From Bacteroidales bacterium UBA6117 (lineage in GTDB: Bacteria; Bacteroidota; Bacteroidia; Bacteroidales; VadinHA17), in assembly GCA_002428385.1 (NCBI GenBank), contig DIWB01000016.1, positions 1-64,000 of the forward strand: a stretch of DNA of 64,000 bases, written 5' to 3'. The notes beneath the pieces are model-generated. The model was not told where the DNA came from. It saw nothing but the letters and a program-made list of their open reading frames with translations, and made no database searches. Below, piece by piece: positions 1 to 8,506 of this stretch. A program made the translations under genes and the position numbers. Within the stretch, counting starts at the first letter, position 1, and each line of letters begins with the position of its first letter.

Positions 1-1098
1 GAGATGGATGGCTTCGGGACAAATATGGGGGTTATTATACTGGCCGCCACAAACCGGGCCGACATTCTCGACAGGGCGCTTCTCAGAGCCGGAAGGTTCG
101 ACAGGCAGATCCACGTGGAGCTTCCTGAACTCACTGAAAGGGAGGCTATATTCAAAGTTCATCTCCGTCCGATTAAGCTCGAAAAGGGATTCGATGTCAC
201 TTTCCTGGCTAAGCAGACACCGGGATTTTCTGGCGCCGATATTGCGAATGTATGCAATGAGGCTGCCCTTATCGCAGCAAGAAAAAATAAAAACATCGTT
301 GAAAGACAGGACTTCCTCGATGCCATCGACAGGATAGTGGGTGGTCTGGAGCGCAAAAGCAAGATCATCTCAATGGGTGAAAAGAAAACCATCGCCTATC
401 ACGAGGCAGGACATGCCACGGTCAGCTGGCTTCTCGAACATGCAAGTCCGCTTGTGAAGGTCACAATCATACCTCGCGGAAGAGCTCTCGGGGCAGCCTG
501 GTACCTGCCTGAAGAAAGACAGATTACAACCAGTGAACAACTGCTTGATGAGATGGCCTACGCCCTTGGAGGAAGAGCCTGCGAACTGCTGATGTTCAAC
601 AAAATATCGACGGGGGCCGTGAACGACCTCGAAAAGGTTACAAAACAGGCCTATGCGATGGTCTCCTACTTCGGGATGAGCGACAAGATCGGAAATATAA
701 GCTTTTACGATTCATCGGGGCAGTCCGATTATGGCTTTACAAAACCATACAGTGAAAAAACAGCGGAACTGATCGACCGTGAGGTTAAACAGATAATCGA
801 CGAATCGTTCGAACGGGCAACAGAGGTGCTGAGGAACAACAGGGAGGGATTGACAAAACTGGCTGAACTGCTTCTTGAAAAAGAGGTAATATTCAGTGAG
901 GACCTTGAAAAGATCTTCGGCCGGAGCAAGGCAGATATGGCAAGGGAAGAAAGGGAAAAAGCAGCCGGCAACAAAATCCAGACTGCCGGGGAGAACGCTG
1001 GCGAATTGCAATCGCCTCAACCTGCCACGCCCGATCCTGAAACGCCTGATCCTGCCACTCCTGATCAGCCGGAGGAAGAGAACACTACTTCACAATAG
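1..1098 (+). CDS. ftsH: ATP-dependent zinc metalloprotease FtsH, C-terminal part
   Basis: The gene enters from the left edge in frame, so only about 365 residues are visible. FtsH is a membrane-anchored hexameric AAA+ protease that degrades misfolded membrane proteins and some regulators. Visible are the end of the AAA domain (the NRAD...LLRAGRFDR second region of homology near residues 18-35), the AAA lid, and the peptidase domain with the HEAGH zinc motif near residues 133-137. The third zinc ligand is probably the Asp in the VNDLEK segment. The tail ends in an acidic, proline-rich repeat of TPDPE/TPDPA units, a non-conserved extension. The Walker A motif and the membrane segments lie outside the window. 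cdsA follows after about 50 bp on the same strand. Confidence 0.96.
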   Translation, partial: EMDGFGTNMGVIILAATNRADILDRALLRAGRFDRQIHVELPELTEREAIFKVHLRPIKLEKGFDVTFLAKQTPGFSGADIANVCNEAALIAARKNKNIVERQDFLDAIDRIVGGLERKSKIISMGEKKTIAYHEAGHATVSWLLEHASPLVKVTIIPRGRALGAAWYLPEERQITTSEQLLDEMAYALGGRACELLMFNKISTGAVNDLEKVTKQAYAMVSYFGMSDKIGNISFYDSSGQSDYGFTKPYSEKTAELIDREVKQIIDESFERATEVLRNNREGLTKLAELLLEKEVIFSEDLEKIFGRSKADMAREEREKAAGNKIQTAGENAGELQSPQPATPDPETPDPATPDQPEEENTTSQ

Positions 1099-1148
1099 CC
1101 TGCCGGTAAGGTAAGGTGTATAAGCAATAAGATCAAAATACAGCAGAA

Positions 1149-1991
1149 TTGGGAAATTTTTTCACGAGGACACTGACTGCCGTTTGGATAGTGGTTTTCA
1201 TACTTGGAGGATTCTGGCTCCACCCGGTCTCATTTTTCCTTACCGGGCTTTTGCTGCTTTCCGGTGCGTTGTACGAATATTACCAGATGGCTAAAAGCAC
1301 AGGCGTAAATCCCCAGACCATTGCCGGGATAATTACTGCAGCGGCCATGTACGTTATTTCCACCCTGGCAGCAGCAGGTATTGCCGGCTTTGAGTGGCTC
1401 CTTTTACTTATTCTGCCCGCGCTGGCGATCCTGATAACTGAGCTTTACAGGAAGCAGGAGAGACCTTTCGATTCCCTTGCTCACACATTTTTCGGAATTG
1501 TGTATGTTGGAATACCTTTTTCGTTGTTTCCATTTGCCTCGTTCTCAAGAACCGGATTCAGGTCGATACTTCCCCATCCCGATATTGTTTTTTCCCCCGG
1601 ACTGGTTATTGGATTTCTGCTTATGTTGTGGGCTTATGACACAGGAGCCTATCTTACGGGAATGGCATTCGGGAAACACAGGCTTATGGAGAGGATATCT
1701 CCAAAAAAATCATGGGAAGGCTTCTTCGGAGGGATGCTGGTAGCCTTTGCTTTTGCATGGCTGTTTTCAGGATGGTTCGGAATAACAGGCACCTCCGGCT
1801 GGATTGTGATTGCCCTTATAATTGCGGTTGCCGGTACCTACGGCGACCTTGCAGAGTCGATGCTCAAGAGAAGCATAGGAGTTAAGGATTCGGGTTCTCT
1901 ACTGCCCGGTCACGGAGGTCTGCTCGACCGCTTTGACAGCGCTCTCTTTTCGTTTCCTCTGGTTTATCTGTTTATAACACTATTTGGTTGA
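1149..1991 (+). CDS. cdsA: Phosphatidate cytidylyltransferase CdsA
   Basis: This is an integral membrane enzyme that makes CDP-diacylglycerol from phosphatidic acid and CTP, the branch point of phospholipid synthesis. The protein has 280 residues with seven or eight hydrophobic segments. Its C-terminus carries the CDP-DAG synthase signature: S-x-LKR, then KD, then a PGHGG and LLDRFDS segment. The start is a TTG giving MGNFF; no closer ATG fits the hydrophobic N-terminus. It lies between ftsH and psd, so CDP-DAG and phosphatidylethanolamine synthesis are encoded side by side; pssA lies about 7 kb away on the other strand. Confidence 0.95.
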   Translation: MGNFFTRTLTAVWIVVFILGGFWLHPVSFFLTGLLLLSGALYEYYQMAKSTGVNPQTIAGIITAAAMYVISTLAAAGIAGFEWLLLLILPALAILITELYRKQERPFDSLAHTFFGIVYVGIPFSLFPFASFSRTGFRSILPHPDIVFSPGLVIGFLLMLWAYDTGAYLTGMAFGKHRLMERISPKKSWEGFFGGMLVAFAFAWLFSGWFGITGTSGWIVIALIIAVAGTYGDLAESMLKRSIGVKDSGSLLPGHGGLLDRFDSALFSFPLVYLFITLFG

Positions 1992-2031
1992 TTGACAAGT
2001 CTTGATTAATTTTGCGGAAATTTTTTGAAGA

Positions 2032-2688
2032 ATGGCTATTCACAAGGAAGGATATAGAATTCTTGCTGTCGGATTTATTATTCTGCTGGCTGTGAACATA
2101 ATCCCAGGCATCGCCTGGCCCGATGACACCCTACTGAAATGGATGGTAATGCTGATCTCTCTGTCGCTTTACGTGTTCCTGCTCTTTTTCTTCCGCCTTC
2201 CCGCAAGGCATCTTCAACCGGATCCGGGACTTATCTATGCACCGGCCGACGGTAAGGTGGTGGTCATCGAGGAGACCATTGAAAAGGAATATTTTAAAGA
2301 CCAGCGCCTGCAGATCTCGATCTTCATGTCGCCTTTCAACATGCACAGCAACAGGTATCCGGTATCGGGATCAGTAAAATCTGTCTTCTATCATCCCGGA
2401 AAATATTTGGTTGCCTGGCACCCCAAATCCTCTGAACTTAATGAAAGGAGCAGTGTCGTTATTGAAACCGAGAATGGAACAGAGATACTTGTTCGCCAGA
2501 TAGCCGGAGCTGTGGCAAGGCGTATCGTGACATATGCCAAACCCGACCAGAAGGTAACCCAGGGAGGCGAACTTGGCTTCATAAAGTTCGGATCAAGGGT
2601 GGATGTTTTCCTCCCTGTCGGAACTGAGATTGAAGTGCCTATCCTTCAACAGGTAAAGGCAAATAAGAGCATTATAGCTAAAATCTGA
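2032..2688 (+). CDS. psd: Phosphatidylserine decarboxylase (short, Psd-B/archaetidylserine type)
   Basis: The enzyme is pyruvoyl-dependent and decarboxylates phosphatidylserine to phosphatidylethanolamine at the membrane. It has 218 residues, typical of the short form of the family. Two N-terminal hydrophobic segments are followed by the catalytic part with YAPADGKV, MSPFNMHSNRYP and, near the C-terminus, FIKFGSRVDVF. The Gly-Ser in the last motif is the expected self-cleavage site that creates the alpha chain and its pyruvoyl group. It is 40 bp downstream of cdsA on the same strand. With cdsA and the distant pssA it completes the route to phosphatidylethanolamine. Confidence 0.95.
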   Translation: MAIHKEGYRILAVGFIILLAVNIIPGIAWPDDTLLKWMVMLISLSLYVFLLFFFRLPARHLQPDPGLIYAPADGKVVVIEETIEKEYFKDQRLQISIFMSPFNMHSNRYPVSGSVKSVFYHPGKYLVAWHPKSSELNERSSVVIETENGTEILVRQIAGAVARRIVTYAKPDQKVTQGGELGFIKFGSRVDVFLPVGTEIEVPILQQVKANKSIIAKI

Positions 2689-2699
2689 AATGAGCAGGC

Positions 2700-3932
2700 A
2701 TGGAACGAACTGACAACAGGGTTATAGATATTACCCCCGATTTGAAATGGATTGGAATTCTTGATTATGATATCCTTACCTTTGATATCGTAATGACAAC
2801 CGAATACGGAACAACTTACAATTCTTTCTTAATCAATGCCACAAAAAAAACAGTGGTGGAAGTTGCAAAGGAAAAATTCCGGGATGTTTATATTGAGAAG
2901 CTTCGGACTGTATGCGATCCTTCGGAAATAGAATACGTTATTCTCGATCATACCGAACCCGACCATTCAGGGAGCCTTGGCCGTCTTCTGGAGCTGGCAC
3001 CCGAAGCTACGGTGGTGGGAAGCGGAAACGCCATCAGATACCTGGGGGATATTGTCAACAAGCCTTTCCGGTCGATGGTGGTGAAGGACGGCGATACCCT
3101 TGATCTCGGGAACAAGACCCTCAGATTCATATCAGCCCCCAATCTTCACTGGCCCGATTCAATCTATACTTACCTGGTAGAGGATAAGGTCCTCTTTACC
3201 TGCGATTCGTTCGGAGCACATTACTGTACAGAGAACATCTTCAGCGAGCTGACCCCCGATTACCTGAGTGCATTCAGATACTATTTTGATGTTATACTGA
3301 AACCTTTCAGCAGGTTTATGGTCAGGGCAATAGAAAGGATAAAGCCTCTTGAGATAAATGTAATATGCCCGGGACACGGACCTGTTCACCGCGATACAAT
3401 AGGCGAAATAATTGCGCTGACCGAAAAACTGTCGGATGAGTATCTTAAGCTTACTGCAGGCGGCGAAGTAAAAAGAGTGCTTATCGCCTATGTGTCGGCT
3501 TACAGTTTTACCGGAAGGGCTGCTGAATATGTGGCAGAAGGGATACGGTCGGAAAGCGGTTACATAACCGATGTGACTGATATAGAAAACATCGCGCCGG
3601 CTGAACTCGATCTGAAACTTGCATCGGCCGATGCCATCCTCGTCGGGTCGCCTACAATAAACCAGAACACGCTGCTCCCGGTGTACACGCTTTTTGCGCT
3701 TATCAATCCTTTGCGCGACAGGGGTAAGGTTGCCGGTGCATTCGGTTCATACGGCTGGAGCGGCGAGGCACCTAAAATCATTCTCGACAACTTAAGAAAC
3801 CTCAAGCTCAAAACCTTTGATGAAACATCCGGTTTCAAATTCGCTCCGGATGGCGATAAAAAGGAAATTCTGATCAACTTCGGTAAAAAATTCGCCCGGA
3901 GGGTAGCAGAGGAATCTGTCAGAGAAGAGTAA
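2700..3932 (+). CDS. Flavodiiron protein (A-type flavoprotein, O2/NO reductase)
   Basis: The cytoplasmic enzyme has 410 residues: an N-terminal metallo-beta-lactamase-like diiron domain (about 1-245) and a C-terminal flavodoxin domain (about 250-400). The diiron ligands are visible as H-x-E-x-D-H at residues 84-89, His150 in NLHWPDS, Asp169 in CDSFG, and the His of CPGHGPVH near 227. The flavodoxin half shows the FMN phosphate-loop region (YVSAYSFTGRAA) and the FGSYGWSG segment. There is no fused rubredoxin or flavin reductase module, so electrons must come from a separate donor. In anaerobes these enzymes reduce O2 to water or NO to N2O. The cytochrome bd operon nearby fits an oxygen-scavenging role. 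Confidence 0.95.
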   Translation: MERTDNRVIDITPDLKWIGILDYDILTFDIVMTTEYGTTYNSFLINATKKTVVEVAKEKFRDVYIEKLRTVCDPSEIEYVILDHTEPDHSGSLGRLLELAPEATVVGSGNAIRYLGDIVNKPFRSMVVKDGDTLDLGNKTLRFISAPNLHWPDSIYTYLVEDKVLFTCDSFGAHYCTENIFSELTPDYLSAFRYYFDVILKPFSRFMVRAIERIKPLEINVICPGHGPVHRDTIGEIIALTEKLSDEYLKLTAGGEVKRVLIAYVSAYSFTGRAAEYVAEGIRSESGYITDVTDIENIAPAELDLKLASADAILVGSPTINQNTLLPVYTLFALINPLRDRGKVAGAFGSYGWSGEAPKIILDNLRNLKLKTFDETSGFKFAPDGDKKEILINFGKKFARRVAEESVREE

Positions 3933-3974
3933 GGATAAACAGGGCTTAGGGCGCGGGGCTCAGGGCGCACCGTG

Positions 3975-4000
3975 TCCACCGTAGCCTTGGCGAAGGTGGA
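3975..4000. repeat. Palindrome family, copy 1
   Basis: The outer arms are TCCACC and GGTGGA and the inner core is GCCTTGGC. It is embedded in a 7-bp-period array. Copies 2 and 3 lie at 4036-4061 and 8531-8556. Read on the minus strand the core codes for LRQGYGG, a peptide I recall as frequent in spurious metagenomic predictions. Confidence 0.85.
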
Positions 4001-4035
4001 GGGTTCAGGGTGTCTAAACTTCTCCCCTTCCTTTG

Positions 4036-4061
4036 GCCACCGTAGCCTTGGCGAAGGTGGC
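4036..4061. repeat. Palindrome family, copy 2
   Basis: The inner 24 bp are identical to copy 1, but the outermost pair is changed from T-A to G-C (GCCACC and GGTGGC). Pairing is therefore kept. Confidence 0.85.
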
Positions 4062-4107
4062 TCTCCCCTTCTTCTTTCTGTCTTCTGTCTTCCGTCTCAG
4101 AAACCAT

Positions 4108-4175
4108 ATCGTTTTGGGTAAAAAACTTATCGATTAACAATAACCTGCTTATCGTTTTGGGTAAAAAATTTATCG
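4108..4175. repeat. Pair of 25-bp direct repeats
   Basis: Copies at 4108-4132 and 4151-4175 both begin ATCGTTTTGGGTAAAAAA and end TTATCG, with a single C/T difference. The spacing is 43 bp start to start. Each copy is followed within about 16 bp by GATTAACA. They lie upstream of the AI-2E permease promoter and could be regulator sites or a duplication scar. Confidence 0.7.
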
Positions 4176-4230
4176 TTATTTTTGATTAACAGGGAGTTGT
4201 GACCAAATCTCAATCCGGAGACTTCCATGG

Positions 4231-4242
4231 TCAGACGTCTGA
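4231..4242. repeat. Perfect 12-bp palindrome
   Basis: TCAGACGTCTGA is flanked by CCATGG on the left and TCATGG on the right, about 60 bp upstream of the -33 element of the next gene. The position and symmetry would suit a dimeric repressor or activator. No regulator is identified. Confidence 0.5.
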
Positions 4243-4301
4243 TCATGGGGATTTTCTCATCAGCCGGCGTTGAAAATACCCTACTGTTTGAGCGACAAAA
4301 A

Positions 4302-4334
4302 TTTGGGCAATTACGATTTTTCTGATTAGGTTTG
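4302..4334 (+). promoter_or_regulatory. Bacteroidetes-type promoter for the AI-2E permease / cyd operon
   Basis: TTTG at 4302-4305 is separated by 21 bp from TAGGTTTG at 4327-4334. This matches the Bacteroidetes primary sigma consensus TTTG-N19-21-TAnnTTTG. Transcription would start near 4341, which argues for the ATG at 4359 over the TTG at 4332 as translation start of the next gene. Confidence 0.6.
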
Positions 4335-4358
4335 TATATATATAGAAAAGACCCTTTG

Positions 4359-5579
4359 ATGAAAACCTCAATCAGGACTATCCTGATCATTCTGGGCGTT
4401 ATTGTCTTTATGTTCCTGTTATGGTATTTCAGGAGCATCGTTGTTTACGTCCTGGTTTCCGGGGTCCTTTCCGTGATGGGCAGGCCCCTCGTTGACATGC
4501 TTAGCCGTATCAGGATCGGGAAATGGAATTTCCCGAGGATATTGAGCGCACTGTTGACACTTTTCGTAATCTGGGGTCTGATAGCTCTGTTCCTTTATAT
4601 CTTCATCCCGCTTTTAACCAGGCAGATAAACTACCTCTCCACCATCGACGGCTCAAAGATAGTGGAGCTGATTGAGGGCCCGGTAAAGAAAATTGAAGAG
4701 ATGGTCACTGCACTTAATCCCAATATTTCCGGCAAGCTTTCGGTTACCGACTACATCGCCTCAAAGATCGAAGGTGTTCTTAATATCGAGGTGATTCAGA
4801 ATTTCATGGGTTCCATGGTGGGCATCCTGGGAAATGTTGCCGTTGCTGCATTTTCAATATCCTTTATCACTTTCTTCTTTCTAAAAGACCAGCACCTCTT
4901 CTATGAGTCGATACTGATGTGGATACCCGACAAATATGTCGACAATGTGACCAGGGCCCTCAATTCAATTAAGCATCTTCTTACCAGGTATCTTATCGGA
5001 ATAGTGATCCAGAGCACCTGCATCATGATACTGATAACCATCGGCATGACAATAGCCGGGATAGATTTTCAGCAGGCTCTGGTGATGGGACTTATTGTAG
5101 GCACCCTGAACATAATACCTTATGTCGGTCCGTGGCTCGGCTTTTTCATCGTTATGATCATGGGGATCGCCACCCACATCAACCTCGGCTTTTCAACAGT
5201 GGTCGTGCCTCTGGTGATGTACATGGCGTTGGTGGTAGCCGTGACTCAGCTGATTGACAATATTGTTTTCCAGCCTGTCATCTTTTCAAACAGCGTGAGG
5301 GCACACCCCCTTGAAATTTTTATTGTGGTCCTGGCAGCGGGGTTTGCTGCAGGAATCCCGGGAATGCTTCTCGGAATACCGGCTTATACCGTAATCAGGG
5401 TGTTTGCCCGGGAGTTCTTCTATGGATTCAAGGCTATCCAGAAAATAACCTCCAGCCTGTCGGACGAGGATAAGTACGGTGAGGAATCCATGGTGCCGGG
5501 AGCACAGGGTATAGGAATCAAGAGAAAAAGAAGGAGAAAACCCGGGCCGGATCTGGATAACCAGGAACAGGAACAATGA
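4359..5579 (+). CDS. AI-2E family transporter (PerM/YdiK type permease)
   Basis: This inner membrane protein has 406 residues and about seven to eight hydrophobic helices. The layout is that of the AI-2E exporter-like family: two N-terminal helices, a central soluble part (about 100-150), and a C-terminal bundle with IGTLNIIPYVGPWLG-like and DNIVFQPVIFSNSVRAHPLEIF segments. Substrates differ among members (autoinducer-2 export, Na+/H+ exchange) and cannot be told here. The tail is a basic stretch, KRKRRRKPG. I chose ATG 4359 because an in-frame TTG at 4332 falls within the promoter. The last four bases overlap the next start (ATGA). Confidence 0.85.
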   Translation: MKTSIRTILIILGVIVFMFLLWYFRSIVVYVLVSGVLSVMGRPLVDMLSRIRIGKWNFPRILSALLTLFVIWGLIALFLYIFIPLLTRQINYLSTIDGSKIVELIEGPVKKIEEMVTALNPNISGKLSVTDYIASKIEGVLNIEVIQNFMGSMVGILGNVAVAAFSISFITFFFLKDQHLFYESILMWIPDKYVDNVTRALNSIKHLLTRYLIGIVIQSTCIMILITIGMTIAGIDFQQALVMGLIVGTLNIIPYVGPWLGFFIVMIMGIATHINLGFSTVVVPLVMYMALVVAVTQLIDNIVFQPVIFSNSVRAHPLEIFIVVLAAGFAAGIPGMLLGIPAYTVIRVFAREFFYGFKAIQKITSSLSDEDKYGEESMVPGAQGIGIKRKRRRKPGPDLDNQEQEQ

Positions 5580-5803
5580 AGTCATTTGTGTCATTGCTTA
5601 ACAGGATATTCAGGTTCTACTATGAGGGCTTCACCAGCATGTCGTGGTGGGGTAAACGGATATGGCTGATCCTGCTGATCAAGTTGTTTGTCATTTTCAT
5701 CATCCTGAAGTTATTCTTCTTTCCCGATTTCCTGAAAAGGAATTACCGTACGGATGAGCAGCGGAGCGAACATGTACTGGAACAATTAATAAAACCAAAT
5801 TAG
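5576..5803 (+). CDS. DUF4492 small membrane protein, cytochrome bd-associated
   Basis: The protein has 75 residues with one strong hydrophobic helix (about 28-48, IWLILLIKLFVIFIILKLF) and a polar C-terminus ending TDEQRSEHVLEQL. This matches the DUF4492 family, which in Bacteroidetes typically sits directly upstream of cydA. It overlaps the preceding permease gene by 4 bp, and cydA starts 3 bp downstream, so it is translationally coupled to the oxidase. The role is unknown; assembly or a structural accessory of the bd oxidase is a reasonable inference from context alone. Confidence 0.85.
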   Translation: MKSFVSLLNRIFRFYYEGFTSMSWWGKRIWLILLIKLFVIFIILKLFFFPDFLKRNYRTDEQRSEHVLEQLIKPN

Positions 5804-5806
5804 CCT

Positions 5807-7363
5807 ATGTTTGAAAGTTTAGACGTATCCCTGGTGGATTGGTCGAGGGCTCAGTTTGCCCTGACAGCCATATACCACTGGCTTTTTGTTCCCCTGACAC
5901 TCGGCCTGTCGTTCATTATTGCAATAATGGAAACGATCTATGTCAGGACCGGCAATGAGGAATGGAAACGAATGACGAAATTCTGGATGACTCTTTTCGG
6001 GATCAATTTTGCAATCGGTGTGGCAACCGGGTTGATCCTGGAGTTTGAGTTCGGCACCAACTGGTCAAACTATTCCTGGTTCGTGGGAGACATTTTTGGA
6101 GCTCCCCTGGCAATAGAAGGAATCCTGGCTTTCTTCCTCGAATCAACTTTTGTCGCGGTTATGTTTTTCGGATGGGACAAGGTCAGCAAAAAAGCCCACC
6201 TGGTGTCCACCTGGCTTGTGGCCTTCGGTGCCAACCTGTCGGCCTTGTGGATCCTGGTTGCCAATGCCTGGATGCAGAATCCCGTTGGTATGGTGTTCAA
6301 TCCGGAAACAGCAAGAAATGAAATGGTCAGTTTCTGGGAGGTGCTCTTCAACGAGGTGGCTGTCGCCAAGTTCCTTCATACAATCTCTTCCGGGTTCCTG
6401 CTCGGCTCTATGTTCGTGGTGGGGATAAGCGCATATTACCTTATCAGCAACCGCGAGGCCCTGCTTGCAAAAAGAAGCATGCTGGTTGCCGGGATCTTCG
6501 GCCTGCTCTCCTCACTTCTTGTGGTTTATACCGGGGATACTTCGGCAAGGACTCTGGCCTTAGCGCAACCAGTTAAATTTGCTGCCTTTGAAGCCCTTTA
6601 TGAGGGAACGGAGAAGGCAGGACTTGTAGCAGTGGGCATCCTTAAGGAATCAGACAAGACGATAGGAGAGAAGGCTGTCAACGATTTTGTGTTCAGGATC
6701 GAGATTCCCGGATTACTTTCGGTGATGACCGGAGGAAGCACTGAGGCCTTCGTTCCCGGGATCTATGATCTTGTAAACGGGAATGCCGCCAGGGGACTGC
6801 TTCCTGTTTCGGAAAAGATGGAGCGGGGGAAAAAGGCAAGGGACCTTCTGATTGAATACAAGGAGGCAAGAAAGAGCAACGATACCCGGAAAGCCGAAAG
6901 TATTGCCGCACTTTTCAGCGATAAGAAATTCAACGAGGAATATTTCAGGTATTTCGGCTACGCATCACTTAATAAGCCCGAAGATGTTATTCCGGGAGTG
7001 AAGGTGGCCTTCTACACTTTCCACGTGATGGTGATGCTCGGATTTCTGTTTATCCTGATATTCTTCCTTACCCTTGTATTCCTGTTCCGCGGGACCCTCC
7101 AGAAGAACAAGTGGTTCCTGTGGTTGGCGCTCTTTTCAATACTGCTTCCCTATGTTGCAGGAGAACTGGGCTGGGTGCTTGCCGAAATGGGCCGCCAGCC
7201 ATGGATTATCCAGGATCTTATGCCTGTAACAACGGCTGTTACCCAGGTCAGCACCGGATCGGTAATCACAACCTTCATACTTTTCGCGGTTCTGTTTACA
7301 GTCCTGCTTATAGCCGAAGTATCCATTATGATCAGGCAGATAAAACTCGGGCCAAAACATTAG
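5807..7363 (+). CDS. cydA: Cytochrome bd ubiquinol oxidase subunit I (CydA)
   Basis: This is the catalytic subunit of the high-affinity terminal oxidase that carries hemes b558, b595 and d and oxidises quinol. It has 518 residues with about nine membrane helices. Visible are the N-terminal IYHWLFVPLTLG segment with the heme-ligand His, the GINFAIGVATGLILEFEFGTNW region, and the GRQPW motif following GWVLAEM in the C-terminal half. The long hydrophilic region at about 230-395 corresponds to the quinol-binding Q-loop. cydB follows 12 bp downstream. The enzyme lets anaerobes and microaerobes remove trace oxygen with energy conservation. Confidence 0.97.
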   Translation: MFESLDVSLVDWSRAQFALTAIYHWLFVPLTLGLSFIIAIMETIYVRTGNEEWKRMTKFWMTLFGINFAIGVATGLILEFEFGTNWSNYSWFVGDIFGAPLAIEGILAFFLESTFVAVMFFGWDKVSKKAHLVSTWLVAFGANLSALWILVANAWMQNPVGMVFNPETARNEMVSFWEVLFNEVAVAKFLHTISSGFLLGSMFVVGISAYYLISNREALLAKRSMLVAGIFGLLSSLLVVYTGDTSARTLALAQPVKFAAFEALYEGTEKAGLVAVGILKESDKTIGEKAVNDFVFRIEIPGLLSVMTGGSTEAFVPGIYDLVNGNAARGLLPVSEKMERGKKARDLLIEYKEARKSNDTRKAESIAALFSDKKFNEEYFRYFGYASLNKPEDVIPGVKVAFYTFHVMVMLGFLFILIFFLTLVFLFRGTLQKNKWFLWLALFSILLPYVAGELGWVLAEMGRQPWIIQDLMPVTTAVTQVSTGSVITTFILFAVLFTVLLIAEVSIMIRQIKLGPKH

Positions 7364-7375
7364 GAGGACAAAGAC

Positions 7376-8506
7376 ATGAATATAATGATATCACATATGT
7401 TCCTGCAGTCTTACTGGTGGATCATAATCTCATTGCTTGCAAGCCTTCTGGTATTCCTCATGTTTGTCCAGGGCGGACAGTCGATGATCTTTTCGCTTCC
7501 GAAGAATGAACTTCAGAAAGCGATGCTGGTAAATGCCATGGGAAGGAAATGGGAGTTCACCTTTACCACTCTCGTAACCTTCGGCGGCGCCTTCTTTGCA
7601 TCATTCCCCCTCTTTTATTCAGCAAGCTTCGGCGGTGCCTACTGGGTGTGGATCTCAATCCTGTTCAGCTTTATCATCCAGGCAATAGCCTACGAATACC
7701 GTTCGAAACCCGCCAACGTCCTTGGCCAGCGTACATTCGACACTTTTCTTTTCCTCAATGGTTCACTCGGCCCCTTCCTTATCGGAGTCGCTGTGGCAAC
7801 CTTCTTTACGGGTTCACAGTTCAGCCTTAACGAGGTTAACCAGGTTAAATGGGGAACCCCCTGGCACGGACTTGAAGCCCTTCTGAATGCCAGGAACCTG
7901 GCGCTCGGACTGGCAGTTCTGTTTCTGGCCCGGACAAACGGGTTGCTTTATATTATAAACACAGTCGACGACAATGAACTCGTTGAAAGATCCCGGAAAA
8001 AACTTGGAGAGAATAGCATCTCATTCCTGGTTTTCTTCCTGTTCTTTGTAATTGTTCTGCTTGTTTCCGAAGGATTTGCCTACGACCGGGCTACCGGTTC
8101 AGTGGCTATGGAAAGGTTTAAATACCTTCATAATCTGCTTCAGATGCCGCTTGTCCTGATAATTTTCCTTGCAGGCGTAATCAGTGTCCTGTACGGAATT
8201 GGAACAGCTTTGTTCAGGGGAAGCCGTTCGGCAATCTGGTATACGGGTGCCGGAACAATTCTGGCAGTCATGGCGCTCTTTTTCATTGCAGGCTTCAACG
8301 GTACGGCATTCTACCCGTCGGTTACCCATCCCGGAAGCTCACTTACAATCGACAAGGCCTCATCAAGCTTCTTCACATTGAAAACAATGATGTATGTGTC
8401 GTTTATTGTTCCTTTCGTGTTTGCATATATATGGTACGCATGGAAAGCAATCAACAGAAAAAGAATCACAGGCGAGGAATTACAGGAGGGGGGTCATGTA
8501 TATTAG
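7376..8506 (+). CDS. cydB: Cytochrome bd ubiquinol oxidase subunit II (CydB)
   Basis: This 376-residue polytopic protein is the pseudo-symmetric partner of CydA. The start MNIMISHMFLQSYWWIIISLLASLLVF and the GGAFFASFPLFYS and AYEYRSKP segments are typical of the CydB family. It ends at TAG 8504-8506 and is followed within 3 bp by a heptamer array, and 161 bp later by a 41-codon ORF that may code for a third, CydX-like subunit. Confidence 0.95.
   Translation: MNIMISHMFLQSYWWIIISLLASLLVFLMFVQGGQSMIFSLPKNELQKAMLVNAMGRKWEFTFTTLVTFGGAFFASFPLFYSASFGGAYWVWISILFSFIIQAIAYEYRSKPANVLGQRTFDTFLFLNGSLGPFLIGVAVATFFTGSQFSLNEVNQVKWGTPWHGLEALLNARNLALGLAVLFLARTNGLLYIINTVDDNELVERSRKKLGENSISFLVFFLFFVIVLLVSEGFAYDRATGSVAMERFKYLHNLLQMPLVLIIFLAGVISVLYGIGTALFRGSRSAIWYTGAGTILAVMALFFIAGFNGTAFYPSVTHPGSSLTIDKASSSFFTLKTMMYVSFIVPFVFAYIWYAWKAINRKRITGEELQEGGHVY

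Larger units (their letters stand above)
3933..4326. repeat. Intergenic repeat-rich stretch after the flavodiiron gene
   Basis: No credible gene is present. In order it holds a degenerate 7-bp-period array (3941-3975, units AGGGCTT, AGGGCGC, GGGGCTC, AGGGCGC), a 26-bp palindrome (3975-4000), two more heptamers (4001-4013 region), a second palindrome (4036-4061), a pyrimidine heptamer array (4074-4094, CTTTCTG, TCTTCTG, TCTTCCG), a 25-bp direct repeat (4108-4132 and 4151-4175, one mismatch) and a perfect 12-bp palindrome TCAGACGTCTGA at 4231-4242. The promoter of the next gene follows. Confidence 0.8.

Noticed and set aside
3946..4140. A 64-codon minus-strand ORF with the peptide LRQGYGGQ
   Set aside because: It is the translation of heptamer arrays and palindromes, without domain or coding character. 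The peptide arises from the repeat itself.
4332..4358. TTG start for the AI-2E permease
   Set aside because: The TTG overlaps the -7 promoter element and would precede the expected transcription start.
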